Position numbers and translations under genes: made by a program. The notes below the pieces were generated by a model. The model saw nothing but the letters and a program-made list of their open reading frames with translations. It made no database searches and had not been told where the DNA came from. Positions 36,169-44,623 of a DNA stretch of 64,000 bases are shown piece by piece. The stretch covers positions 62,001 through 126,000 of the forward strand of contig NZ_JAGEKR010000010.1 in the NCBI RefSeq assembly GCF_017565405.1, given 5' to 3'. The stretch comes from Allobranchiibius sp. CTAmp26. Its GTDB lineage: Bacteria; Actinomycetota; Actinomycetes; Actinomycetales; Dermatophilaceae. The stretch's first letter is position 1, and each line of letters opens with the position of its first letter.

Positions 36169-36191
36169 GTAGTACTACGTTGAGTAGTACT
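36169..36191. promoter_or_regulatory. Direct repeats GTAGTACT upstream of cydA
   Basis: GTAGTACT occurs at 36169-36176 and again at 36184-36191, 15 bases apart start to start; the first is also part of the palindrome GTAGTACTAC. They lie 42-64 bases upstream of cydA in an AT-richer patch, a sensible place for a regulator of the cyd genes. No known regulator motif is matched. Confidence 0.4.
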
Positions 36192-36232
36192 GTGGGAAGC
36201 AGCCACAGACCGCACGCCGAGAGGGAACCCCC

Positions 36233-37705
36233 GTGAGCAACCTGGACCTCGCCAGATGGCAGTTCGCGATCACGACCGTCTACCACTTCCTCTTCGTCCC
36301 GATCACGATCGGCCTGTCGGCGATGGTCGCGGGCTTCGAGACCCAGTGGCTGCGGAGGCGCAACCCGGAGATGCTGCGGCTGGCGAAGTTCTTCGGCAAG
36401 CTGCTGCTCATCAACTTCGCGCTCGGACTGGTGACCGGCATCGTGCAGGAGTTCCAGTTCGGGATGAACTGGTCGGCGTACAGCCGCTTCTTCGGTGACA
36501 TCTTCGGCGCACCGCTGGCGTTCGAGGCGCTGCTCGCGTTCTTCCTCGAGTCCACGTTCCTCGGCGTCTGGATCTTCGGCTGGGGCCGGATCCCGGAGAA
36601 GGCGCACGCCGCGTGCATGTGGCTGGTGCACATCGGCACCCTGCTCTCGGCGTACTTCATCCTCGCCGCCAACTCCTTCATGCAGCACCCGGTCGGCTGG
36701 AAGTACAACGCCGCCACCGGCCGCGCCGAGCTCACCGACTTCGTTGCCGTGCTGACCAACAAGGTGCAGCTGGTCACCTTCCCGCACGTCGTGGCGAGTG
36801 CCTACCTCGTCGGCGGCGGTGTCGTGATGGGCGTCGGGCTGTGGCTGCTGCACAAGCACCGCGGCACGAAGGACTCGCTCATGTACCGCAAGGCTGCCCG
36901 GATCGGCGCCGTCGTCACGCTGCTGGCCGGCGCGGGCGTGGCCGTCACCGGCGACACCCAGGGCAAGATCATGACCGAGGTGCAGCCGATGAAGATGGCC
37001 GCCGCCGAAGCGCTCTACACCACCCAGGACCACTGCGCCGCGTTCTCCCTCTTCACCATCGGCTCCCTCAACGGGCAGTCGCAGAAGGCCGCCGTCAAGG
37101 TGCCCTGCGTGCTGTCCTTCCTCGCCACCGGCAGCTTCGAGGGCAAGGTCGACGGGATCAACGACCTCAAGGCGAGCCTGCCCGCCCAGCTGCAGAAGCA
37201 GGCCCGCGCCGAGGGCGTGCCCGCGGCGTACAGCCAGCCCGCCGACGCCGTCTACACGCCCAACATCCCGCTCGCCTACTGGTCCTTCCGGCTCATGATC
37301 GGTGTCGGAATGACGTCCACGATCGTCGCGCTCGGCGTCCTGTGGGCCACCCGCAAGGGCCGCACCGCGCTGGCGAAACCGTGGGTCTGGGCGGGCATCG
37401 CGGTGCCGTTGCTGCCGGTACTCGGCAACAGCTTCGGCTGGATCTTCACCGAGACCGGTCGCCAGCCGTGGCTGGTGTACGGCGTGATGAGCACCAAGAC
37501 CGGTGTCTCCGGCAACGGGGCGGGCACCGTGCTGACCTCGATGGTCGTCTTCACCCTCCTGTACGCCGCCCTCGCCGTCGTCGAGGTGCGCCTCTTCCTG
37601 GACTACACGCGCCGGGGCGCCGATCCCGCGCCGCCCGAGCTCGACCCGGACGCCGCTTCCGCCGACGAGCACGAGGCGCCCGCACCCGTGTCGTTCGTCT
37701 ACTGA
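36233..37705 (+). CDS. cydA: Cytochrome bd ubiquinol oxidase subunit I
   Basis: The 490-residue membrane protein begins LDLARWQFAITTVYHFLFVP, with the His that ligates haem b595/d, and has ETQWLRRRNPEM, IFGWGRIPEKAHAACMW and GRQPWLVYGVM, all typical of CydA. Nine or so helices are visible. It oxidises quinol and reduces O2 to water with high affinity, helping growth at low oxygen or under inhibitor stress. The Q-loop is of the short actinobacterial type. GTG 36233 is preceded by GAGAGGGAA. It is followed by cydB after 25 bases. Confidence 0.96.
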   Translation: MSNLDLARWQFAITTVYHFLFVPITIGLSAMVAGFETQWLRRRNPEMLRLAKFFGKLLLINFALGLVTGIVQEFQFGMNWSAYSRFFGDIFGAPLAFEALLAFFLESTFLGVWIFGWGRIPEKAHAACMWLVHIGTLLSAYFILAANSFMQHPVGWKYNAATGRAELTDFVAVLTNKVQLVTFPHVVASAYLVGGGVVMGVGLWLLHKHRGTKDSLMYRKAARIGAVVTLLAGAGVAVTGDTQGKIMTEVQPMKMAAAEALYTTQDHCAAFSLFTIGSLNGQSQKAAVKVPCVLSFLATGSFEGKVDGINDLKASLPAQLQKQARAEGVPAAYSQPADAVYTPNIPLAYWSFRLMIGVGMTSTIVALGVLWATRKGRTALAKPWVWAGIAVPLLPVLGNSFGWIFTETGRQPWLVYGVMSTKTGVSGNGAGTVLTSMVVFTLLYAALAVVEVRLFLDYTRRGADPAPPELDPDAASADEHEAPAPVSFVY

Positions 37706-37730
37706 CCACCACGAAAAGGACTGCAGAACA

Positions 37731-38819
37731 ATGACTCTCGAGACGTTCTGGTTCATCCTCATCGCGGTGCTGTGGACCTCCTACCTCATGCTCGAAGGCT
37801 TCGACTTCGGCGTCGGGATGCTGCTCGGCATCTTCGGCCGGGACTCGCAGGGCTCGCACGAAGAGCTGAGCGAGGACGGCGCCACCCGCAAACGCGTGCT
37901 GCTCAACGCGATCGGCCCGTTCTGGGACGGCAACGAGGTGTGGCTGCTGACCGCCGGCGGCGCGACCTTCGCGGCGTTCCCGGCCTGGTACGCCTCGATG
38001 TTCAGCGGTTTCTACCTGGCGTTCCTGCTCGTGCTGGTCGCGCTCATCCTGCGCAATATGGGGCTGGAGTACCGCCACAAACGCCATGGCACAACCTGGC
38101 AACGCCGCTGGGACGCGATCATCGTGACCTGCTCGGTGATCGCCCCGCTGCTGGTCGGCACCGCCCTCACCAACCTGGTGCGCGGCGTACCGCTGAACAA
38201 GGCGGGCGACTTCACCGGCACGCTGCTCACCCTGCTCAACCCGTGGAGCCTCCTCGGTGGCCTCACCATCCTCGCCCTCAGCCTCACCCACGGCTGCTTC
38301 TTCATCGCCCTGAAGACCGACGGACAGGTACGACGCGACGCACGCGCCCTCGGCATGAAGGCCGCAGTGGTCAGCGCCGTCCTCGCCGTCGTCCTGCTCG
38401 GCTGGGTCAACGTGCACACCGGCACCACCTGGTCCTGGATCACTGCGGTGGTCGCGGCAGTGGCCCTGCTCGGCGCGCTCGCCGCAAACCTCCGCGGGCG
38501 CGAGGGATTCGCGTTCTCCGGCACCATGCTCACAATCGGGATGGCGGTCGCGACCTACTTCCTCGCGCTCTTCCCCGACGTGATGCCGAGCACGACGAAC
38601 ACCGCCTACTCCTTGACCGTCACCAACGCGTCCAGCTCGCACCTGACGCTGCAGATCATGACCGGCGCCGCCGTCGTCATGACGCCCATCGTGATCGGCT
38701 ACTCGGCCTGGAACTACTGGGTCTTCCGCAAGCGGATCTCGGCCAGCACCCTCCCCACCAAGCACGACCCGCTCGCACCGCTGGCCCCGTCCGAGTCACT
38801 GCAGGAGGCGCGTCACTGA
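37731..38819 (+). CDS. cydB: Cytochrome bd ubiquinol oxidase subunit II
   Basis: The 362-residue membrane protein starts MTLETFWFILIAVLWTSYLMLEGFDFGVGML, the standard CydB N-terminus with GFDFGVG. GPFWDGNEVWLLTAGGATFAAFP and FYLAFLLVLVALILRNMGLEYR are further CydB blocks. It pairs with CydA. AAAAGGA lies upstream of ATG 37731. Its TGA overlaps the ATG of cydDC (TGATG), so translation is probably coupled. Confidence 0.96.
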   Translation: MTLETFWFILIAVLWTSYLMLEGFDFGVGMLLGIFGRDSQGSHEELSEDGATRKRVLLNAIGPFWDGNEVWLLTAGGATFAAFPAWYASMFSGFYLAFLLVLVALILRNMGLEYRHKRHGTTWQRRWDAIIVTCSVIAPLLVGTALTNLVRGVPLNKAGDFTGTLLTLLNPWSLLGGLTILALSLTHGCFFIALKTDGQVRRDARALGMKAAVVSAVLAVVLLGWVNVHTGTTWSWITAVVAAVALLGALAANLRGREGFAFSGTMLTIGMAVATYFLALFPDVMPSTTNTAYSLTVTNASSSHLTLQIMTGAAVVMTPIVIGYSAWNYWVFRKRISASTLPTKHDPLAPLAPSESLQEARH

Positions 38820-41800
38820 TGGCCGCGCCGTTCGACCCGCGACTGCTGCGGGAGGTGCCGCAGACCCGGGGTCCAGTCGCCGCCCTCGGCGTGCTCGGCG
38901 TCGCGCTGGGCGTCGTCGCGATCGCGCAAGCCGTCGCGGTGGCCCACCTCGTGGTCGCGCTCGTCGAACGCCGCTCGCTCACCGCCTGGGCCGTCACCGT
39001 CCTGGCACTGCTTGCGCTGCGCGGACTGCTCAGCGCGGCCAGCGAGATCACCGCAGCGTGGGCCGGCACGCGGGTGGCGGGGCTGCTGCGGCGCCGGGTG
39101 CTCGCCGCCTGGCTGCACCGGCCGGTCGACACGTCCCCCGACCCCACCACCATGCTCACCCGCTCCACCCTCGGAGCCGGCAGTGTCGAACCGTACGTCG
39201 CGCGCTACCTCCCCGCCCTGGTCAGCGCCGCGGTCGTGCCACCGCTGGCGATCGCCGCGATGGCCTGGGTCGACTGGGTCACCGCCCTCATCGTCGTGCT
39301 GACCGTCCCGCTGCTCCCGCTCTTCGCTGCCCTCATCGGGATGCACACGCGCGACGAGACGCAGGCGCGGTGGGCCGAATCGCACCGGTTAGCAGGTCAT
39401 TTCGTCGACGTGACGCGCGGACTCCCGACCCTGGTCAACTACCAGCGCGCCGACGCGCAGGTCGACGTCGTCGCGGAAGTCGGCGACCGGCACCGTCGGG
39501 CGACCGTGCGCACGCTACGTACGGCGTTCCTCAGCTCGGCCGCCCTGGAGCTGCTCGCGACGATCTCGGTCGCCATCGTCGCGGTCTTCGTCGGGCTGCG
39601 GCTGACCTACGGCAGCATCTCGCTCACCGTCGCGCTGACGGCGATCCTGCTCGCGCCCGAGGCGTACTGGCCGATCCGCCGGGTCGGCCAGGAGTTCCAC
39701 TCCGCCGCCGACGGCGCCGAGGCCATCGACGGACTCCTCGACGAGGCGGTGCCCACGGCGCACACCTCGGGTGGCGGACCGGTCCCTCGTGCGGCGATCG
39801 CCGACCTGTCCTACCGCTACCCGGGAACGGACACCGACGTGCTCCACGACGTCAGTCTCGACCTGCCAGCGGCAGGGATCATGGCCGTTACCGGACCGTC
39901 GGGATGCGGCAAGACGACGCTGCTCGAGCTGCTCGCCGGGCTGCGCACGCCAACCTCCGGCGACGTAGCGGCGCCTGAGTCACATCTGGTCACTCAGCGT
40001 CTGTTCGTCACACCGGGGACGTTGCGAGACAACCTCGGTGGCGAGCTCCCGGACGGCGTCGACTGGCTGCCCGCCCCGCTGCGGACACTGCCGGACGGGC
40101 TCGACACCGTCCTCGGCGACGACGGCTACGGCCTGTCCGCCGGCCAGCGCGCCCTGCTCGCGCTCACCCGTGCCCGCCTCAGTGACGAGCGGCTGATCCT
40201 GCTGGACGAACCCACCGCACACCTGGACGCTGCCGCGGCGTACGACGTGCAGGTCATGATCCGCGACCTGGCAACCACACGAACCGTCGTCCTGGTCACC
40301 CACGACCCGGACCTGATGACCGTCGCCGACCGACGCATCGACCTACCCCTCCGGCTCCCCGCCACCGCCCCTCATCGGGGGGTGGAGCAGCCGTCGAAGG
40401 GTGGCGATATAGCCCCACCCCCCGGTGATATCCCTACCCCCCGACGGGAAGGGACCGCGCCGGACACCGTCCCGAGTCCTCGCCGAGCGCTCCTGCGACC
40501 CACCCCGGGCGTACTGCGCGCCGCAGTCCTCGGCGGGCTCGCCGCCACCTGCGGGGTCGCCCTGACCGCCACGTCCGGCTGGCTCATCGTGCAGGCCAGC
40601 ACCCGGCCGGTCATCCTCACCCTGCTCACCGCGATCGTCGCCGTCCGTGCGTTCGGCATCGGCCGACCGATCTTCCGGTACGTCGAGCGCATCCGCTCCC
40701 ACGACGCGGCCCTGCACCTGCTCGCCCACCGGCGCACGGACCTCTACCGCACCCTCATCCCGCTGACCCCGGCTCGGCTGGGCCGGCGGCGCCGCGCGGA
40801 CCTGCTCGGCGCCCTGGTGCGCGACGTGGACGACGAGGTCGACGTGCAGGTCCGCAGCCTCGTGCCGCTGCTCGCTGCGGCCATGACCTGCCTTGTCGCC
40901 GCCATCGCGGCCGCGATCCTCTACCCGCCAGCGGCCCCCGTCGTCGTCGCGATCGCCCTCCTGGCGGCCCTTATCGGTGCGATCGACTGGTCCCTCGAGC
41001 GAACCGGCCACCGCGCGAGCCTGGACGCACGGGGCGCGGTGACCTCGAGCGCCGCTGCGATCAGCCTGAACAACTCGGCGCTGCAGGCGATCCGCGGCGA
41101 CGACACCGAGCTCGCCCGGCTCGATGCCGCTCAGCTCGACCTGGAGCGTGCCGTACGTCGGCAGGCCCGCGGGCGGGCTGCCGGCTTCGGCCTCAGCTTC
41201 CTGCTCACCGCGGGCGCCGCGATCGGGATGGCGCTGATGCTGCGCAGCGCCCTTGCGAGCGGCGACATCGGCGCCCCGTTCGCCGCACTGCTGGTGCTCG
41301 GCCCTATCGCCCTGACCGACATCCTGGGCTCGATCCCGGACGCCGTCGGCGCGCTGGCCCGCGGCCAGGCAGCCCGCCGCCGGCTCGACGCCCTCACCGG
41401 GCAGACGCCCGCCGTCCACGACACCGGCCGCTCCGTCGACATCCCCGCGCCGACCACCCTGCAGCTGTCCGGTATCGCCGCGTCTTGGACGGACGGGCCG
41501 GACCAGATCCACGGGATCGACCTCCACGTGAGTCCGGGCGAGCACCTCGCCGTCACCGGACCCAACGGCATCGGCAAGTCGACCGTGCTCGCCGTCCTCG
41601 CGCGTCATCTCGACCCGAGCCGCGGCCGGTACGACGTCGCGGGCCACGACGCGCTGGGCTGCCGACCGGACGACGTACGCCGGCACGTGGCCGTCGTCGA
41701 TGACGAGCCGCATCTCTTCGCCGGCTCGCTGCGCGCCAACCTGCTGCTCGCACACCCGGGCGCGAGCGACGCCCAGGTGGCGAGCGCACTGATCGACGCG

Positions 41801-42148
41801 GGCCTCGGACGGTGGCTCGCCGGGCTGCCTGCCCGGCTCGACACGCTGCTCGGATCCGATGCCCGAGGGGTGTCCGGCGGCGAGCGCACCCGGATCGCCA
41901 TAGCGCGCGCGGTGCTCGCGGATCGCCGCGTCATACTTCTGGACGAACCGGTGGCCCACCTCGATCACCCGACCGCGTCCGCGCTGATGCGCGATCTGCA
42001 CGATGCGACCCGCGACGCCTCGGTGGTCGTGGTCAGTCACCAGCAGATCGGCGTGCAGGGCTGCGACCGCGTGATCGAGCTCGGCCGCGAGAATGTGGAA
42101 GACGGAGGTGGGGCGCATGCCCACGAGTGGGCGAGCCGAGCTCGGTGA
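38819..42148 (+). CDS. cydDC: Fused CydDC ABC transporter required for cytochrome bd assembly
   Basis: The 1109-residue protein joins two half-transporters. The first half (CydD-like, about 1-510) has six helices, Walker A GPSGCGKTT (about 359), LSAGQRALLAL and LILLDEPTAHLD. The second (CydC-like, about 555-1100) has six helices, GPNGIGKST (about 914), VSGGERTRIAIA and VILLDEPVAHLD. CydDC exports reducing thiols or handles haem and is needed for bd oxidase assembly. The linker, residues about 518-544 (GVEQPSKGGDIAPPPGDIP and on), is encoded by a 77-base family A repeat, an unusual origin for coding sequence. It overlaps cydB at its start. Confidence 0.93.
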   Translation: MAAPFDPRLLREVPQTRGPVAALGVLGVALGVVAIAQAVAVAHLVVALVERRSLTAWAVTVLALLALRGLLSAASEITAAWAGTRVAGLLRRRVLAAWLHRPVDTSPDPTTMLTRSTLGAGSVEPYVARYLPALVSAAVVPPLAIAAMAWVDWVTALIVVLTVPLLPLFAALIGMHTRDETQARWAESHRLAGHFVDVTRGLPTLVNYQRADAQVDVVAEVGDRHRRATVRTLRTAFLSSAALELLATISVAIVAVFVGLRLTYGSISLTVALTAILLAPEAYWPIRRVGQEFHSAADGAEAIDGLLDEAVPTAHTSGGGPVPRAAIADLSYRYPGTDTDVLHDVSLDLPAAGIMAVTGPSGCGKTTLLELLAGLRTPTSGDVAAPESHLVTQRLFVTPGTLRDNLGGELPDGVDWLPAPLRTLPDGLDTVLGDDGYGLSAGQRALLALTRARLSDERLILLDEPTAHLDAAAAYDVQVMIRDLATTRTVVLVTHDPDLMTVADRRIDLPLRLPATAPHRGVEQPSKGGDIAPPPGDIPTPRREGTAPDTVPSPRRALLRPTPGVLRAAVLGGLAATCGVALTATSGWLIVQASTRPVILTLLTAIVAVRAFGIGRPIFRYVERIRSHDAALHLLAHRRTDLYRTLIPLTPARLGRRRRADLLGALVRDVDDEVDVQVRSLVPLLAAAMTCLVAAIAAAILYPPAAPVVVAIALLAALIGAIDWSLERTGHRASLDARGAVTSSAAAISLNNSALQAIRGDDTELARLDAAQLDLERAVRRQARGRAAGFGLSFLLTAGAAIGMALMLRSALASGDIGAPFAALLVLGPIALTDILGSIPDAVGALARGQAARRRLDALTGQTPAVHDTGRSVDIPAPTTLQLSGIAASWTDGPDQIHGIDLHVSPGEHLAVTGPNGIGKSTVLAVLARHLDPSRGRYDVAGHDALGCRPDDVRRHVAVVDDEPHLFAGSLRANLLLAHPGASDAQVASALIDAGLGRWLAGLPARLDTLLGSDARGVSGGERTRIAIARAVLADRRVILLDEPVAHLDHPTASALMRDLHDATRDASVVVVSHQQIGVQGCDRVIELGRENVEDGGGAHAHEWASRAR
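40372..40448 (-). repeat. 77-base nested palindromic element, family A, copy 2 (inside cydDC)
   Basis: This copy is reversed relative to 10129-10205 and aligns with it over 77 positions without gaps, with about 63 matches by hand count. It lies wholly inside the cydDC reading frame between the two half-transporters and stays open in that frame. The same frame of copy 1 read backwards also gives a similar peptide (GGDISPP against GGDIAPP), which confirms the relationship. Confidence 0.82.
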
Positions 42149-42527
42149 GCTGGAGGGCGCGGTCATGTCCCGGCTGTGGGACATGCCGACCGGCGGCACG
42201 TTGTCGGTCCGCGATGTCTTCGAATCGCTCTCCAGGGAGCGCGAACTGGCCTACACGACAGTGATGACGGTGCTCGACCGGCTCGCCAAGAAGGGGATGG
42301 CCGACCGGGTCCGCGACGGGCGCGCCTGGCGGTACGCCGCCGCCGCGACCCGCGAGCAGATGACAGCCCGCGCCCTGCACCAGACACTCGCCGACCTCGA
42401 CGGTGGCGAGCGGCAGGCGGCGTTCGCGCACTTCCTGGGCGACGCCTCGCACGCCGACCTCGCGGCCCTGCGGGCCGAGCTCGACCGAATCGAGTCGGAC
42501 GCTTCGCAGGACGACCGGCGCCCCTGA
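42117..42527 (+). CDS. BlaI/MecI/CopY-family transcriptional repressor
   Basis: The 136-residue protein is a winged-helix repressor: GELEGAVMSRLWDMPTGGTL, SVRDVFESLSRERELAYTTV and MTVLDRLAKKGMADRVRDGR are the BlaI DNA-binding blocks, followed by a dimer domain ending ALRAELDRIESDA. ATG 42117 has GGAGGTGGGG just upstream and overlaps the cydDC end by 32 bases. BlaI repressors are normally inactivated by an M56 (BlaR1-like) peptidase; one lies 2 kb away on the other strand at 43631-44509. Targets could include the cyd genes. Confidence 0.9.
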   Translation: MPTSGRAELGELEGAVMSRLWDMPTGGTLSVRDVFESLSRERELAYTTVMTVLDRLAKKGMADRVRDGRAWRYAAAATREQMTARALHQTLADLDGGERQAAFAHFLGDASHADLAALRAELDRIESDASQDDRRP

Positions 42528-42546
42528 CCGCGGCCGCGGCCCTCTT

Positions 42547-42622
42547 CATCGAGCGGAGGGGTCCGCTGCCCAATGGAGGGGTCATAGCCCCTCCACTTGA
42601 GGGTGGACCCCTCCGCTCGACG
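42547..42622. repeat. 76-base nested palindromic element, family B, copy 1
   Basis: Outer arms TCGAGCGGAGGGGTCC and GGACCCCTCCGCTCGA are perfect over 16 bases; inner arms TGGAGGGG and CCCCTCCA flank TCATAG. It lies between the BlaI-type gene and the convergent alpha/beta hydrolase, and recurs at 49534-49609. It could fold as two stacked hairpins and act as a terminator. Confidence 0.8.
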
Positions 42623-42650
42623 TGGAGCCGGGGTGAGGTCGGGTCGGCGG

Positions 42651-43571
42651 TCAGTCGGCCAGGAACGCGCGGACGCGCTGCCCGACCACGTCGTGCCGCC
42701 ACAGGCCCAGATGGTCGGCCCCCGGCACCGCCACCAGCGTCGCGCCGGGGATCCGCTCGGCGGCCGTCTGCGCCTGGGCGAAGGGGACGTCGACGTCCGC
42801 GGTGCCGTGGATCACCAGTGTCGGGGAGCTGATCTGCTCGAACGGGTAGTCGGGCACGTCCTCGAAGAGACGCATGTCGGCGGCGTACCCGGCCTTGCGG
42901 AGGTCGAAGCGGATGGCGGCCGCGGCCACTGCTCGGCCGGGGTCCGAGCGCGGCGTCACGAGCAGGTACCCGGCGATGACCGCGTCGACCTGGGACAGCC
43001 GCTCCCCCAGCCACTTCCCGACCCGCGTGAGCGGCGGCAGGGCCGCGTACATCTCATGCTCGGTGAAGGTCTGCACCAGCGATTCGATCAACACCAGCCG
43101 GGTGCAGCGGGACGCGTGCCGCAGGGCGAACTGCACCGCGGCCGGTCCGCCACCCGACACGGCGATGACGACGGCACGCTCGATCCCGAGCGTGTCGAGC
43201 ACGTCCGCGAAGAGGTCGGCCTGCTCCTCGGGAGTGGGACCGCTGTCCAGCGGGGTGCGCAGGTAGCCGGGTCGCGACACCGACACCACCCGTCGGTCGT
43301 CGAGGCCGAGGCCGGAGGCCGTGACCTGTGCCAGGTCGTAACCGCCTGGCGTGCCGTGGATGACGACGACCGCCGGCTCGTCCGTCATACGTCGGCCGCC
43401 CGCCGGCACCCCGGAGTCGAGCACCTCGACGGGTCCACGCGGCAGCGGCAGCACCTGGGCGCCCGCATCCAGTCGGTCCGCGCTAGCCCGCCGCCACCGC
43501 TGCAGCCCGACGACTGACGCGAGCAGGCCGACCCCGGCAGAAGCCACGATCGACTCCCCCATCCTCCGCAT
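42651..43571 (-). CDS. Alpha/beta-fold hydrolase
   Basis: The 306-residue protein has an N-terminal hydrophobic stretch (SIVASAGVGLLASVVGLQRW) that may anchor it to the membrane, then a hydrolase core: VVVIHGTPGGYD (oxyanion), VVSVSRPGYLRT, the nucleophile elbow AVSGGGPAAVQ and the catalytic His in VPGADHLGLWRHD. An acid Asp is likely in HGTADVDVP. The substrate is unknown. ATG 43569-43571 is preceded by AAGGAGAGG. It lies between the BlaI repressor and the M56 peptidase. Confidence 0.85.
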   Translation of the reverse strand: MRRMGESIVASAGVGLLASVVGLQRWRRASADRLDAGAQVLPLPRGPVEVLDSGVPAGGRRMTDEPAVVVIHGTPGGYDLAQVTASGLGLDDRRVVSVSRPGYLRTPLDSGPTPEEQADLFADVLDTLGIERAVVIAVSGGGPAAVQFALRHASRCTRLVLIESLVQTFTEHEMYAALPPLTRVGKWLGERLSQVDAVIAGYLLVTPRSDPGRAVAAAAIRFDLRKAGYAADMRLFEDVPDYPFEQISSPTLVIHGTADVDVPFAQAQTAAERIPGATLVAVPGADHLGLWRHDVVGQRVRAFLAD

Positions 43572-43630
43572 CGACCTCTCCTTGTGTCCCGACGTACGAC
43601 GGCACCGGTCCGATGCCGCTCACGCCGACC

Positions 43631-44509
43631 TCAGATGTTCAGAAGCATCAGCGCTGCCAATGCCAACGGCGCCAACACCGCTGCCATTCCGAGCAGCCCG
43701 GCGCACGTGGCGAGGGCGGGGTGGCGCCGCTCTACCGTCAGCTGTTCCAGGCGGATGCGGGCGAAGTCCTCGTGTCCGAGCGTGCCGGTCGGATGCTCGG
43801 CCCGTGCGAGGGCGACCAGCGCTCGCGCCACCGGCACCCGGCCCACGGCGCGTTCGGCGCTGCGGTCCGCGAGCAGCTCGATCAGCAGGCGCACGGTCTC
43901 CAGGCCGCGGTCGCTGCGCAGCCGCCGCGGCACCGCCGTGTGCCACACCGTGAAGAACTCCAGGACCAGGTCGTGGCGGTGGCGCAGATGCGCCAGTTCG
44001 TGGGCGAGGACGGCGCGCAACTCCGCCGGAGGAAGCGCCTCGATGGTGCCGCTGGTGAGCACGACCCGCCGGGAGAGGCCGGGCACGCAGTACGCCGTCG
44101 CTGTGGGATGGGAGAGCACGCGCACCTGCGCGGGGAGTCCCGCGGCGTGGACCGGCTCGTCGAGCAGGTCCACCAGCTCGCGGTGTTCGCGGCGTACCTT
44201 CCGCAACCGCCGGCCGACCACGTGTGCCCGCGCGAGCAACCGGCCGGCGAGCAGCGCCGACACCAGGGCGGCGATCGCGGCAAGGACGATGTGGTCGCGT
44301 GGCGCGGGGAGGCCGTCCCCCACGCGCACGACGTACAGGACGGCCAGCGGTGCCAGCTCCAGACCGGCCACCACCGCGCCGAGCGAGACCCCCTGCCACA
44401 GCCAGAGGGCGGGACCGGGCACCCCTCGCAGGGCGGTCCACCGTGGCAACAACCGCGGCGCGGGCCAGGCGAGCACCACCGTCAGCAACAGCAGCCACCC
44501 GAGGTACAC
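43631..44509 (-). CDS. M56 family (BlaR1-like) membrane metallopeptidase
   Basis: The 292-residue protein has hydrophobic helices at both ends (LGWLLLLTVVLAWPA; ATCAGLLGMAAVLAPLAL) and the zinc motif AVLAHELAHLRHRHDL with HExxH as HELAH. CVPGLSRRVVLTSGTIEALP precedes it, as in BlaR1/MecR1 peptidase domains. It has no C-terminal penicillin-binding sensor domain, so the stimulus differs from BlaR1. GTG 44507-44509 has GGAG eight bases upstream. It probably works with the BlaI-type repressor at 42117-42527, from which it is separated by a hydrolase gene. Confidence 0.88.
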   Translation of the reverse strand: MYLGWLLLLTVVLAWPAPRLLPRWTALRGVPGPALWLWQGVSLGAVVAGLELAPLAVLYVVRVGDGLPAPRDHIVLAAIAALVSALLAGRLLARAHVVGRRLRKVRREHRELVDLLDEPVHAAGLPAQVRVLSHPTATAYCVPGLSRRVVLTSGTIEALPPAELRAVLAHELAHLRHRHDLVLEFFTVWHTAVPRRLRSDRGLETVRLLIELLADRSAERAVGRVPVARALVALARAEHPTGTLGHEDFARIRLEQLTVERRHPALATCAGLLGMAAVLAPLALAALMLLNI

Positions 44510-44545
44510 CCCCGCATTCTCCGTCAGCCTCCCCGGACCCCACCC

Positions 44546-44606
44546 GCCGACTGCGCACGTCGCGGGCCGAAACGACCCGAGAAGCAGCGCGACATGCGCA
44601 GTCGGC
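44546..44606. repeat. Palindromic element, family C, copy 1
   Basis: Arms GCCGACTGCGCACGTCGCG and CGCGACATGCGCAGTCGGC match over 19 bases with one mismatch, separated by about 23 bases. It lies between the M56 and MMPL genes and recurs at 53800-53860. A role as terminator or protein site is possible. Confidence 0.78.
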
Positions 44607-44623
44607 GAAATGAGGTGTACGGG

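Noticed and set aside
37772-38818. Upstream in-frame extension of cydDC across cydB
   Set aside because: It is a shadow frame of cydB; ATG 38819 overlapping the cydB stop is the natural start.
42547-42622. Insertion sequence remnant
   Set aside because: No transposase fragment or target duplication; the element is a short nested palindrome shared with 49534-49609.
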